Shown here in pieces: positions 1-11,660 of a stretch of DNA of 64,000 nucleotides. Positions within the stretch are counted from its first letter, which is position 1. Each line of letters opens with the position of its first letter. The notes beneath the pieces were generated by a model. It made no database searches. It had not been told where the DNA came from and saw only the letters and a list, made by a program, of their open reading frames with translations. The stretch is from Macrotrachela quadricornifera (Eukaryota > Rotifera > Eurotatoria > Philodinida > Philodinidae). The stretch is taken from NCBI GenBank assembly GCA_022393335.1, contig JAJEKB010021337.1, positions 1,180,327 through 1,244,326 of the forward strand. The letters are read 5' to 3'. A program made the translations under genes and the position numbers.

Positions 1-64
1 ATCCTTTGATTTAATATAAATCGTTTTCAATCATGCAAATACATAAACATCATTAATTTGTTGT

Positions 65-990
65 CTATTTGATATTGAACTTTTGTACTCGATGATTCCC
101 CCAATCGACGACATAGAGATTACCATCTCGATCAAATGATAAGCCCATGGGATTATTTAATTGATTTGACTGGTCTCCTTGACCGTTTCCATCAGCAATT
201 ACACTTCCCTGTGTGGCTCCTTTTGGCCAACGCATGATTCGATGATTCCCGTCATCGGCTACATAGACAGTGCCAAACTGATCGACAACAACTCCTTTAG
301 GATAATACAATTGTGTAAGGCTATTTTCTTCTCCTTGACCACCAACTACGACAGTGCCTTGCTTTGCATTTTTTTCCCATTTTATCACACGATGATTTCC
401 ATACTCAGACACGTAGACTGAATGATTTCGATCAACAAATACGGAGCCGGGGCGATTGAGTTGATCGAGACGATTTCCTTTCCCATTCCCACCAGCAACC
501 ACTGTTCCTTTAGTATCACCAATTTTATATCGTCTCACTTCATCTTTTCCATAGTCAGCGACATACAGAGATCCATTCTCGTCCATTGTCAAACCGGTAC
601 AATCAATGTTCGAAATGATTATTTCTCTACTAGTCCCATCTCGACGAGACCATCGAATTACTCTTTTATTCCAGTTATCGGAAATGATGAAACTATCTCT
701 CTCTTTGTCGACGATCACATCTACTGGCCGATTTAACTGATTAGCTCCATTTCCTTCACCATTTCCACCGGCAACTACTTGGCCACTCATTGCACCAGGC
801 TTCCATTCCACAATACGATGATTCAGCGTATCAGCCACATATATCGTTTGATCATCATCGATGTATAAGCCATTAGGGAAACATAGTTGATTTAACCCAT
901 TGCCTGCTCTGTTTCCTCCAGCTATAGTGAGTCCATTCTGAGCCCATTTTGCATTCGGATGAATATCAACCGAACTAGCACGTAGTGGTA
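65..990 (-). CDS. NHL-repeat beta-propeller protein, 3' exon
   Basis: The exon is open from a splice acceptor (TTTTATTTTAG, ending at 991) to a TAG at 65. It encodes six NHL repeats. Each repeat pairs a GGNGxGNxxNQLxxP-type turn with a VYVADxGNHRVxxW-type strand, which is enough for a complete six-bladed propeller. An internal ATG lies at 838, but the frame continues upstream through another full blade, so that ATG is unlikely to be the true start and the gene has at least one more 5' exon. I could not place that exon in 991-1182. NHL propellers usually mediate protein, RNA or ligand binding; free-standing NHL proteins are abundant in rotifers, often secreted or attached to other domains. The partner and role here are unknown. 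The frame is intact. Confidence 0.8.
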
Positions 991-1182
991 CTAAAATAAA
1001 ACAAAAATGTCGAGTAGAAATGAAATTTTTGCAGAGTGATCATCCATTTTCTCAATACTATTGAAAGCCAAGAAAGATTCTTGTTTATTTTCAAATATAG
1101 TTCTTCATAAAAAAAACTACTATCTTCCGTGACATTAATTGATGTTATAATTAATTTTTAATGTGAATCTTTGCGTAATAGT

Positions 1183-1568
1183 TAGAGACCCAACAGTTCA
1201 GCTCTCAGTTCAGATTTGAGGATCTGTTCAAATCGATCCCTGATAGGATCTGATCTGTTCGAGCAGTTCAAATTGGATTGCGAGAACTATTCGAATAGAT
1301 CAGTTCCTAGAACTGCCCTGTCCGAATAATCCTGTTCTGTTTTTGGGAATGAAATAATTAGCACTAATTAAGATTAGTACTAATTATTTAAGCGTTTATC
1401 TTAATAAGTACTAATTAGTTCATATCGAAAAACCAAATAGCAATTTTCGAACAGATCAGATTCTATCACAGAGTCTATTCGAACAGTTCTCACCATCTTA
1501 TCTGAACTGTTTGACCAGATCTTTTGATCATTTGATCTGAACTTATGATCTGGAGCTGTACAGACCTA
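1183..1568. mobile_element. Non-autonomous hAT-type MITE (386 bp)
   Basis: The ends are imperfect inverted repeats, TAGAGACCCAACAGTTCAGCTC on the left and the complement of GGAGCTGTACAGACCTA on the right. They are flanked by near-identical 8-bp duplications, GTAATAGT (1175-1182) and ATAATAGT (1569-1576). The interior is filled with GATCTGTTCGAA-like subterminal repeats and a palindromic ATTAGTACTAATTA block at about 1345-1425. It has no coding capacity. The 8-bp duplication and TAG ends fit the hAT superfamily. Confidence 0.65.
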
Positions 1569-1576
1569 ATAATAGT

Positions 1577-2389
1577 TATTTTGAACCGAAAGTATGTAAT
1601 GATAACAATCTTCATTTCACGAGTATTTGTAAAATACGCGAACATCCACGAACATCCCCAAATCGGAAGCTCATACTTTTGGTAAATAGAGCTCGTCGAG
1701 TTGATCCTACGAACATTCACGAACACCCATATCTTTTACCTGCAAGTAGACCTACTCGAGTTATGTATCCACCCGAAAATATTAGGATTTTACAAGCTTG
1801 TATAAGAAAAATAGCAAGTATACATTTTCTCAGTTTCATGTCTAATAAGGCATTTCACATAAACTATGATCATAAGTATAGAGAAAGTACACAATCATAT
1901 TCGACAGATTTTATTGAATTCAACATATATTTAAAGAGGGTAGTTTTACGAATTTTGGTGGAAGCCATTTCGAAAAATGTTGAGCGTTCAATCTTTTATG
2001 AATATTTTACTACAAGTTCTAAGGTATACATTTTGACCAATGGGATCTTGACGAAACAATATTTCAAGGACAACCCAATCAATTGAGCTGAATTTTTTTT
2101 ATGAACATATATCTCTAAGAGTTCTACTTACAAAAGAATTTTCAATTCAAAATATTGGGCTGTGAAGTTTTTATCAACAATCCAGCATAAACACGAATCT
2201 GCATTTTCAGTTATTTTCATACTTCATAACTCACGATTGGAATAAAATACAGATCTGAAATTTTCATTGGAGCTAGAGCTTATAGAATTCTATTGTAGCT
2301 AAAAGTTTTAACCATGGACGTTCTTTCTTTCGTTCGGTAAGATAGTCTTAAGAAAATAATGGTTTTCAAACAAAGTTTTCCTCAAGAAA
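1577..2389. other. Intergenic; CGAACATCC motif cluster
   Basis: Positions 1635-1735 hold several copies of a CGAACATCC/CGAACACCC motif. A 135-codon open frame (1679-2086, +) starts inside that repeat and has no recognisable domain. Nothing else is supported up to the mariner element at 2392. Confidence 0.4.
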
Positions 2390-2391
2390 TA

Positions 2392-4869
2392 AGGTATGGA
2401 AAAAAAATTCGCAGAACTTTCAAAATTGACGTGTCTCTACAACTACTCAAGCGATTTTTAAAAATAAATACTCATCTTAAAGAGCATTTGAAGCTGTGCT
2501 TATGAAATAAAAATGAAGGTGATAGCTCAACAAATAAGAGAGATAAGTATGTGAGAATATTATACATCTATTTCTAGGAAAATTATTTACACGTTTTGCA
2601 AAAGTGCTTGAATACAGAGTTTAGACAAGCTTCGATCATGTATAAGCTATTCGAGAAAATCAAAATTACTCTACTAGAATCAGCAGCATTTCACACTCTT
2701 TTCTTCTTTGACTTATGGTTGGATTCATTAAGAAGAAATTCTTGAATAAACTAAAAGCGACTTTTGTAAAAGAAGCTCTGTTCAAAAATCTTATTAAATT
2801 TATTTGCTAAGTTTTTGATATTTAAATATCACCAAAAATAATAAAACACAGTGAGTAAAAATCAAAATTTGATGCTCTTTTTAAATATATATACTGAATT
2901 TTTCTTCGAGTTCAAACTGATTAGTTATAAGTAAAGACATATAAAGCAGAAGAAAAGTCACATAATGAGAAGAGGAAAGAAAGAAAAACGACTACATATT
3001 CTTCATTAATAACAAATTCAATTATGGGCAACATACGAAGAGATAAAATATATTTGAAAAGAAATGGCTCTTTATCACCACATACAACGAAAAATTTGCT
3101 CTTACCTCCAGGCAACTTGAAAATTTAATCACACGTATACGCATTAACCAAATGGAAGAAGATGATTTTTATCGAAAACAAATTCAAAAACGGTTAAATC
3201 GTAATCATAATACTATAATCAAATGGGGAAAAATTGGTTGTGATAATCCAAACGCATTTCTTGAAGGTGTTCGAACAGATAAACCGGAAGTTTTCAGAAT
3301 TATTGAAAAAAAAAGTATTACGAAAAAGAACAAACAAAAGTTTCAGTTTCAAAAAGACATGGTTGCAATTAGGTGTTAGTCATGCAACGGTTAAAAATAT
3401 ATAAAATGACGCTGAATTAAAATGGAAAGTTAGACCGAAAGCAATAAAATTAACTGATAATCATAAAGAAGTAAGATTAAAATTTTCTGAAGAATATAAA
3501 GATCAGAATTTATCATGGTGGAATGAGATTTTAGTTGCAGATTCAAATATTTTTTTATTATCCGGTGGATGTAATCCAATGCATCATGGACAATGGGTCT
3601 TCGACAGTGAAGAATTAGATTTATGGGAGGTGGAGAAGTATTCAAAGAGATTACATATTTATGATGGTGTGACAAGTAAAGGTTTATCACAAGTGGTTTT
3701 TCTCAATAGCCTTGTTGATGGTGAACGATATGTAAATGAGGTGTTGCCAATTCTTACTGATGTACAAGGAAGAACTGAAACAACAGATGATATTACAACA
3801 ACAGGATTATTTGATAATAATGAAGATTGGATATTTTAGCAAGATCATGCGGCATGTCATGATACCGATGTTGCTCAAGAATATTTAGAATAAAATGTTC
3901 CTAATTTTTTTAGCAAATATGAGGCTCCAGCAAAATTCGACGATTTTTGGTGTATCGAAAGTTTATGGACAGTTGTGGAAAACAAAGTCTATGATAGTGG
4001 ACAAAAATCAACCAAAATCTTTAGCAGCATTAAAAAGATGAATCATTAAAGCATAGAAATCGTTAGATTCAGAAATATTGAAAAAGGTTGTTCATCAAAT
4101 GCCATTAGGCGGCAAAGAAATTATGAATAGAAAAGGAAATAGAGTCGATAATTTTCAACAACATTGTAAATGTCCCTTATGTGTATAATAATTTTATAGT
4201 CATTTTCATTGTAAAGTTGTTTTATGAGTTTTTATTCTCGAAAAAAAATAAATGAGTATATAAGATCAGAGAAGTTTTTTGCTTCATATCATGATAATAA
4301 TGACATTGTTACCGATGCACTCGCTTTTCCTAAATCAAAACTACTAACTTTTATCATGTCTAGGAAGAGCATCAAATTCTGATTGTTACTCACTATTTTT
4401 TATTCTTTTTGGTGATATTTAAATGTCAAAAAACTTAGCAAATAAATTTAATAAGATTTCTAAACAGAGCTTCTTTTATAAAAGTCGCTTTTAGTTTATT
4501 CAAGAATTTCTTCTTAATGAATCCAACCATAAGTCAAAGAAAAAATCCAAATATATATTTAGAAAGAGTGTGAAATGCTGATTTTAGTAGGGTAATTTTG
4601 ATTTTTTCGAATAGCTTATACATGATCGAAGCCTGCGTAAACATTGAATATAAGCATTTTTGAAAAACGTGTAAATAATTTCCTAAAAACAGGTGCATAA
4701 TATTCTCACATGTATATCTCTCTTATTTGTTGAGCTATCACCTTCATTTTTATATCATAAAAATAGCTTTAAATGCTCTTTAAGATAAGCATTTATTTTT
4801 AAAAATCGCTTGATTAGTTGCAGAGATATATCAATTTTGAAAGTTCTGCGAACTTTTTTTTCGATACCT
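2392..4869. mobile_element. Tc1/mariner-like transposon (DD37E-like) with ~490-bp TIRs
   Basis: The left arm (about 2392-2880) and right arm (about 4362-4869) are inverted copies of each other. They start AGGTATSGAAAAAAAA and continue through CGCAGAACTTTCAAAATTGA. The element is flanked by TA at 2390-2391 and 4870-4871, as expected for the IS630/Tc1/mariner superfamily. The centre carries a broken transposase (3152-4190, +). The TIRs are unusually long for this superfamily and have diverged by point changes and small indels, so the insertion is old. Confidence 0.85.
3152..4190 (+). pseudogene. Tc1/mariner-like transposase pseudogene
   Basis: The frame begins at ATG 3152 with a helix-turn-helix-like region (KRLNRNHNTIIKW). 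It shifts near 3358 and continues as WLQLGVSHATVKNI, then through a catalytic core. The DDE residues can be read as D in LVADSN (about 3540), D in QDHAACH (about 3845) and E in CIESLW (about 3960), with 37 residues between the last two. Internal stops at about 3837 (TAG), 3891 (TAA) and 4047 (TAA) all sit where Gln is plausible, for example before QDHAACH, consistent with C-to-T changes of CAG/CAA. Inactive. Confidence 0.8.
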
Positions 4870-4871
4870 TA

Positions 4872-5523
4872 TTAGTCGAAGCATTGTGTTTGTATAATTT
4901 TCAAGTGCTGCTTTCTCTTTCCGAGTGACCGCTTTTAGATTTCTCGTGTCTTTGTTCTTTTTCGATATTCTCAAAGTCACTTTTTATGAAAATAAATTTT
5001 CTTTATAAGAAAACGTGTTGATGTCAGTCTATGTATTCAGATTCCATTGTGACTTGGCATAACTGAGAACTAGATTGAAGGAGATAATATTTCATAAGAA
5101 ATGAAAATCGCTAACATGAGATGATTTCCAATATTCGTTTGGGTCGGACAAGTAAGAACGTGGGACCAACAGAAAAAGCATGTTGAGATATATGTTTGAC
5201 ACTGAAAAATCCTAATATGTGATTAAACTATAAAACGGACAAAAATACGTTACAACATGCTTTTGATCATTGCTATCTGCTTCTCTCATGCGTTCTGTGT
5301 TTGTGAATCAATTGTGTACATACATATTTTATCGTATTTGAAATATACATTGATACAGCCGAATTAATGAGCGCCTTGTTTCACAGCTGTTTATCGATAC
5401 AACAGAACGAAAAAACTCTTGTATTCTATTTGTTTTCAGCTTGAAGACAACGGGATCCAAGAGGTTAAGGAACAGTCAAGTGTAAACTCGGCCAACACGG
5501 ATAAAGCTCTATATTCGTCAGTC
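4872..5523. other. Intergenic, AT-rich
   Basis: No gene, repeat or RNA recognised. It lies between the mariner right end and the 3' end of the ART gene. Confidence 0.4.
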
Positions 5524-6450
5524 TCATTTCTTTCTATAGAAATACATACTGAATCGTGTTGGAATCGTTATTGGTACATCTAATTGATTTTGTCTCGACT
5601 TTGGGTTACTTGTAACCGATTGACTTATCTTGGCATCGGATCCAGATGTATCGTTGCTCACTTTTAGATCTTTGAATTTATCCGTAGATGCATCGTTTGA
5701 GTCAGCAGTAGGTGGTACCAGAATGAGTAATGGTTCAGAAGATTGAATTTCTTTTAACTGAATAGTGTGAAGACCATGACCTTGATTAAGAATGCCTGTT
5801 ACTTCGAACTCAGTAGCAGCAAGTAACAGTATTTCGTCTTCAGATGGGTGATATGAATGATTACGAATGCTTCTAGCTGAATGGCATTGAATAGTAAACA
5901 TTGTTCTTGTACCTTCCATGCCTAAAAACTGTTCCGATTGCAGGACTTCTATAGAAGTTGTGCACGAAGAAAATCCCCACCAAACGATCGTTTCGCCCTT
6001 TTCAAACTGTTTGCTTAAATCTAGTTTGACGCCTCGAAACACCGTTATCTGAGGAATCGGTGGAAGACGAGACAATGCCCTGAGAAAGAGTCGAAGAAAG
6101 AGGAACCATGGTTGAAGTTTTGTTCGATTTTCTGATCGTAGTGTAGCATTCAAAGCATAATAAAGACATTCATTCAGTGGTTCCCATTCCATCGAATAGA
6201 GCATGATCGAAGCCGATTCATCTTGCGTTAAATTATCAGCTGGCTTTTCACATTGTTTTCTTGCAGCGTATGCATAATTTTTTACTGTTGGTAACATTGG
6301 GACGAGCGGCTCAATCGCTTCTTCAAGGGAAACAATAGGCATTTTCTCATAGCCAATAATAGGCATCAGGCAACCGAACGGCTTTTGGGCAATATCAGTT
6401 AAACGTAGAATACGTTGGGCGATTCTTTCGTTTTCACCACCTGTGGCCAT
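5524..6450 (-). CDS. Arginine-type mono-ADP-ribosyltransferase (ART)
   Basis: This is an intronless 308-codon gene with a clean ATG at 6450 and stop at 5524. The R-S-E active site of the arginine-specific ART clade is complete: Arg139 in TVFRGVK, Ser161-Ser162 in WGFSSCT, and E204-D205-E206 in SEDEILLL. These residues bind NAD and transfer ADP-ribose to target arginines. The N-terminal 125 residues are helical and resemble the region preceding the fold in other rotifer ARTs. The C-terminal 60 residues are polar, rich in S/D/K and probably disordered. There is no signal peptide, so a cytosolic enzyme is likely. A second, broken ART fused to TPRs lies at 22971-25232. The frame is intact and all key residues are present; the target is unknown. 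Confidence 0.88.
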   Translation of the reverse strand: MATGGENERIAQRILRLTDIAQKPFGCLMPIIGYEKMPIVSLEEAIEPLVPMLPTVKNYAYAARKQCEKPADNLTQDESASIMLYSMEWEPLNECLYYALNATLRSENRTKLQPWFLFLRLFLRALSRLPPIPQITVFRGVKLDLSKQFEKGETIVWWGFSSCTTSIEVLQSEQFLGMEGTRTMFTIQCHSARSIRNHSYHPSEDEILLLAATEFEVTGILNQGHGLHTIQLKEIQSSEPLLILVPPTADSNDASTDKFKDLKVSNDTSGSDAKISQSVTSNPKSRQNQLDVPITIPTRFSMYFYRKK

Positions 6451-6518
6451 ATCGAGTATATACCGAAGATTAAGATACCAGATAGACGGATAAATATCTG
6501 AAGGTCAAGTGAACAATA

Positions 6519-7174
6519 CAGTGGAGTCCGCTTATAAGAGCGTCGTTGGGATCTCAAAAAAAGGCTCTTATATCCGGACCGCTCCTTTATCCGAACTATA
6601 TGTAAAACAGTGCAAAAATTTGTTCTTGTCAACATTTATTAAGTAGTACATAGGCATACATGAATTTACTTAAAGAAATCCGTGATTCTACTCTGAGTAC
6701 TCTATTTTTCGGATTTCTTCGTTTTGCCTTATCTTCTTCACGGTATAATAGCCGCTACTGAAATCTTTAGCCACACTGTCTGACTATTTCGATTTCAGTG
6801 CTTCCAAGATTTCCAGTTTTTGCTCAATCGATAATGTGCAACGTTTACCGCTGGTAGATACCATTCTTTGAAAAATAAAGATTCAACGAAAAATGAGGAA
6901 CATTATATAGGACAAAGGAAGAAAGAAAGATCTATGGAATGAAAAATCCCATAGATGATGAACATGAAAGAAAGAAGAACAAAGGAAAGGAAAAATCCTT
7001 AGTGGATAACTAACAAGAAAAGAAAAGAAAAGAAGAAGAATATAAGTGTATATTTATAATCATATAGATAAACAGGCTCTTTTATGCGGACTAAAATCGC
7101 AAAAATGTGCCAAAATAAAGCTCTTATAAGCGAACCGCTCCTCTATCCGAGGCTCTTATAAGTGGACCCGACTG
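6519..7174. mobile_element. Tigger/pogo-type deletion derivative (656 bp)
   Basis: The termini are CAGTGGAGTCCGCTTATAAGAGC and the complement of GCTCTTATAAGTGGACCCGACTG, flanked by TA at 6517-6518 and 7175-7176. CAG...CGCTTATAA ends are characteristic of pogo/Tigger elements. Degenerate copies of the TIR (GCTCTTATAAGCGAACCGCTC type) recur just inside both ends. It retains only an N-terminal HTH fragment of the transposase (6688-6864). Confidence 0.8.
6688..6864 (-). pseudogene. Tigger transposase N-terminal HTH (psq-like) fragment
   Basis: Reading from an ATG at 6864, the frame gives KRCTLSIEQKLEILEALKSK, an in-frame TAG, then SDSVAKDFSSGYYTVKKIRQ and NEEIRK before a stop at 6688. This is the CENP-B/psq helix-turn-helix that opens Tigger/pogo transposases. 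The DDE domain is absent, so the copy is non-autonomous; the internal TAG shows the HTH is also dead. Confidence 0.75.
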
Positions 7175-7589
7175 TATTGGGATGCTCGGAACAACAATAT
7201 ATACCTGATTTGTCTGCGTGCTTTGCCTTTCACTGTCAGAAATAAATGAGTTTTATTGAACAAAGAACAATATTCATAAACAGTAAGTCGAACTCTAAAG
7301 AAATACAATGGCACAGAGGTAGAGAAACATTAAAAATAATAACAAACAACAAGAAATCTCTACTATTTCTTCTTCTCCAGATACAAGCAAACAGAGACAG
7401 AATAAAGTGCAAGTACGCGATAATTAAGAAAAATAGATCTTTTTCTTTTGATTATTGTCATGCAATGTCATGTAGAGAATTAAGGATATCATACTTGATG
7501 CATGAAGTTAATTATTTTTCTACAGCTATTATCTAGGTCCGTTTTGAACATTAGTTGTTTTATCCCGAACATCTATCTCTTGTGATTCT

Positions 7590-7744
7590 GTCATGTGAAA
7601 TTATTCATTCCTAACATCTGTTATCTATCTTACGAACATCTGTTATCTATCTTACGAACATCTGTTAAAATCTTTTCCATACATTCCTTGCAGAACTAAA
7701 ATACCAATTCCGAACATCCGGTATCAAAGACGGATGTTCGGAAT
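7590..7744. repeat. Short tandem repeat with a perfect 14-bp hairpin
   Basis: Three near-identical units of about 23 bp (ACGAACATCTGTTATCTATCT) occur at 7610-7675. They are followed at 7707-7744 by ATTCCGAACATCCG, a 10-base loop, and its exact complement. The hairpin uses the same GAACATC core as the tandem units. Confidence 0.7.
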
Positions 7745-7875
7745 GATAGTAACGAAACGTCTGGAGGTCTAGTCAGGATTCTGTTAGGAATTTTCAAGGT
7801 CCAAACATCTTTGGATCGTTACATAGCGTTATCATTCGTAATTAGGATCTTGATACAAAATGAGAGGATCTAATC

Positions 7876-8460
7876 TCGGGTTTTTTTAAAATACTAACGA
7901 CCATTTTTTGCATAACTTTTCAACGGTTCAAGCTATAGATTTCGGGTTTTATCCAGTAGAAAGAGCAAAGCGAAGGACGCCGACCTGTATCAAATCCATT
8001 AAGTTCAAGCCTCTCTTATATAGCTATTTGCAGTCAGATATCTTTTTTGTTGTCAATTTTCATGAGTTTTCATCATACGTTAGCATCAAATTAGGCCAAA
8101 GTACAGCTCAAATCTCTCTATATTTGTGCTAAAATTTTCATATTTTACCACTGGAGCGTAAAGAAAAAACAACCGAGAGGAAAACAAAAAGATTTGAAAA
8201 TTTTAGCACAAATATAGAGAGATTTGGGCTACATTTTGGCCTAATTTGATGCTAACTTATCACAAAAACTCATGAAAATTAGCAACAAAAAAGATATTTG
8301 ATTGTAAATAGCTATATAAAAGAGGCTTGGACTCAATGGATTTGATACAGATCGACGTCCTCCGCTTTGCTCTTTCTAATGATGAAAACCCGAAATCTAT
8401 AGTTTGAATCGTTGAAAAGTTATTCAAAAAATGGTCGTTGGTATTTTAAAAAAATCCGAC
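7876..8460. mobile_element. Foldback/MITE-like inverted repeat (~585 bp)
   Basis: Arms of about 270 bp (7876-8145 and 8195-8460) are inverted copies separated by about 50 bp. Outer ends read CGGGTTTTTTTAAAATACTAACGACCA and its near-complement. Related flanks (GGATCTAAT / ATTAG...AGATCC) suggest the repeat extends slightly further out. There is no credible coding capacity; the 74-codon frame inside lies wholly within one arm. Confidence 0.8.
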
Positions 8461-11087
8461 ATTAGTAGTTAGATCCGGTTCTTTTCAAAACAAATGATGA
8501 TAGGAAACAGTTCCGTTCCTCGATCAGGAACTGTCTCACATCTAAATATGTGATACACTATAATACTAATAAGGGGATAAGAAAATTTTCACAATTTCGT
8601 CATGTCTCTTTTCAAATTCTTCTATGAATTTTAAAAGATTATTTCGATCATGAAGTATGAAAAATTATCATCCCATGGTCCAGACCTTGGGTGAGAAATG
8701 AAGGAGCAGATACTGACTTCTATGGGGTGAGGGGATGAGGTAACATGCGGCCTCATCCCAATTTGTAGTGTCAGTCGATGGGGAACTCATAGGCTTCGAT
8801 ATCATGGGTGCTCCAATGAAAGTCTCTGATCCGAATATACGGATGGTTTGCCCAAAAAGAAAAACTTATAAATTCTAAGAAACCACCGATAGATTCAGTT
8901 TCCTCGGCCCTAAAAACCTTTAATCAAACTTTGTAAAAAATCATTATGTTCGGACAATAGATTTTTCTGAACGAATAGTCGAACTCATAAAATTACCCTT
9001 ACCGTTATTAGGTGACTTAACGATAAATGCTCGCTAATCCTGATCAATCGTGCGATTTCTAGGATTCACTAGAATTCGCTTTTTCTTCGGAGAAGAAAAA
9101 TTCAAAATTTTGGTCTCAATTGAGTCATACACGTTTCTAGTAGGAACAATGACAGTACAATAGTAGTGTCGTAGTGATACTAACTTTCAAAACGCTTTTT
9201 TGAAAATATAATCGCAATAGTGACAACTTGTTTGACAGTTCATCGGGGTCCAAAAGAATTTTTCTCTAGTCACAGCAGATTTTACAGCCGCGATGTGTAT
9301 CTCAGTCATGTAGTCTTCATCCTTACATCATAATAATAGTTTCTCAACTTATTGAACCAGTATACTGCTCTTATCGAAGTGATCTGTACACCACTCTCAT
9401 TGATATTAATCTATTTACTATTTTATCGAAATGATTTATATTTTCACATGCCCTTAAAAGCTTTTCTGAACAGAACAAATAAGAAAAACCTCTGAAAATC
9501 ATATCAATAATGACATTGTCTGATGTAAAAATATAATTCTGATGGAATAACATTAACTTACCTTATAATATGCAGTGAAAATTAAATACGATGTCTTGAA
9601 AGTGTTGATTAAGACAATGAAAAATGACTGAGTGAAGTGAAGGTAACTCTTTTCTATACACGATGTTTGTCTTTGTTCTTTGTATTTACGTATGTTTGCA
9701 AGAGGTAGCTCTTATTTGTCTCTTTTACCAATTCTTATCATCAGATAAACGAGTTTCTCATCAGCAACTTAAACTGCAATGCAGTAACAGAATCAAATTT
9801 GTTTGAGGATAGGTCTATTTTCAAAAAATAAATATGTTAAGAAACGAACGCAAATGTGTCGGAGACTTTATTAAAGAGTCATGAGAATGTTTAACCCTTT
9901 CACAGCGATTCAGTTTTCCAAGGAAAATAGTTTCAACATATTAATTTTCATGCTTGTTCATGCTCGAAAAATGTACTCGTTGATAATTTCAATACGCTGA
10001 AAATCTCCATAATTTGTAACTAAGATTTTTTCAATATAATTTATTGCGTTGGTTTTTCCCCATCCCCTTTTTTTCTCTTATATAAAGCCTTTCACACATT
10101 AAAAGACTCGAGGTTTTCTATCATGCCCCTAAAAAAAAAGTCAAAGTTTTTGGCGATCTCAGCGAAAAATCCTAATTTCAACCATTTTTTATCCAATACC
10201 TCGTTAGTAAATCTGTTTATTGTGCTTATACCGCGTTCATACAATGGAAAAGATTCAGACAAAGTTTTCATGCAAAAAAAAAGAAAACAAGTGTTCGTTA
10301 AGAGAATGTTCTTGAAACAAAATAGACTTCATACCCCAACATTTTGGTGCGATCTATAACAGCACTATTTTTTCTAAAGCATACGATCTATCACTGATGA
10401 TGTTTATGTTCTATACCACTACACAGTTGGATAAAAGTCTTTCCACTCCTCCACCTTTGTTTCTATAACACCATACTTTGCTTCAAATTTATAGCCGAGC
10501 AAAGATATGACATAAGAGTTTTATTTCAAAATAGTATACATCACACTGAAACAAAACTCATATATCTTATCTTTATTTGACCATAAACTTGATGCAAAGC
10601 ATGACAACATTGAAATAAAGAAGGGAAAAACTTTTATCTGAGAGTATAAATCCCTTGAAGTGAGTAAGAAGATTTTATATTTTTCTGTCAAAGTTATTTA
10701 ATTTAGTTGCTTATGTTGAGAATTGGCTCGCATAAATATAACTGGTTCAAAATGAAAAGTATCATCAACGTAGTTATTAGTGTCTAGCTAATTGAAATGA
10801 ATATATTTGTGTTAGAAGAAACAATTTGCAGAAAAAGATCAGCTGAATACATGTTGAGAGTGATTTTAGAAACTTCTGTGTCTGTGTCGGAAAGCACCTT
10901 GGCATTTTTATATAAAAAGAAATACGTCCTCAGATATAATAGAGGTATTTCATAAAATGTGTCTCGTTGCATTTTCTTAGAAATATATGGACGCGGGAAG
11001 TCGGCCTAATACCCCAAGATACAGAACAGGAAATGATATTATTCCAAGGAAGAGTATATAATGAATTTTAGATCAAATGAAAGCTCG
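8461..11087. other. Gene-poor AT-rich stretch
   Basis: No gene is recognised. Two minor structures are present. An inverted repeat at about 10478-10610 has arms of roughly 55 bp (TTTGCTTCAAATTTATAG with its complement). A TTAACCCTTTCACAGCG sequence at about 9893 resembles a piggyBac-type terminus next to a TTAA, but no matching partner end was found nearby. Confidence 0.4.
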
Positions 11088-11520
11088 TTAAAAATTGGAT
11101 CTACTGGTGCTGAATAGTGTTGGTTTTTGTAAACTTCATAATGTCGAACTTCAGAAATTTTAAGAAATTCTCTACATTAAAAAATGTTAAAACTCACATT
11201 TTCTATATGAAAGAAAATCATTAGATTTTCCGACAAAATTAATCTTTTTTCATTAATTCTACTACCTTACATGTTACGACATACACTTATTCGATTCGGT
11301 TTTGAATACGGCATTCATTGAATACATTTTGAAACATGGGTGGTAGTAGAAATAATGAAAAAAGACTATTTTTGTCGGAAAATCTAATGTTTTTCTTTCA
11401 TATAGAAAATGTGAGTTTTTAACATTTTTTAATGTAGAGAATTTTTTAAAATTTCTGAAGTTCGACATTATGAAGTTTACAAAACCAACACTATTCAGCA
11501 CCAGTAGATCCAATTTTTAA
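11088..11520. mobile_element. Foldback element (~433 bp)
   Basis: Arms at 11088-11275 and 11335-11520 begin and end with TTAAAAATTGGATCTACTGG and its complement, with near-identical sequence throughout. The loop is about 60 bp. The TTAA at each end could be a target duplication, but it could equally be part of the arms. Confidence 0.8.
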
Positions 11521-11524
11521 TGTC

Positions 11525-11660
11525 CTTGATTCCTCATGATTTCTTTGATTTCAAGTGATTTCATGATGGAAAATCAGTCTTTTGACTGAAAATCGAAATC
11601 ACGAAAATCACGGGAAAGCAAAAGAAATCATGAGAAATCAAGAAATCGGGAAATCAGTTT
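11525..11660. repeat. GAAATCA/TGATTTC low-complexity tract
   Basis: TGATTTC-type heptamers fill the left half and their complements GAAATCA fill the right half, so the tract can fold on itself. It directly abuts the preceding foldback. No coding potential. Confidence 0.6.

Noticed and set aside
1679..2086. 135-codon plus-strand ORF
   Set aside because: It starts inside the CGAACATCC repeat, has no recognisable domain and atypical composition, and no exon signals support it.
7246..7536. 96-codon plus-strand ORF after the Tigger element
   Set aside because: Lys/Asn/Ile-rich composition with no domain; expected by chance in AT-rich DNA.
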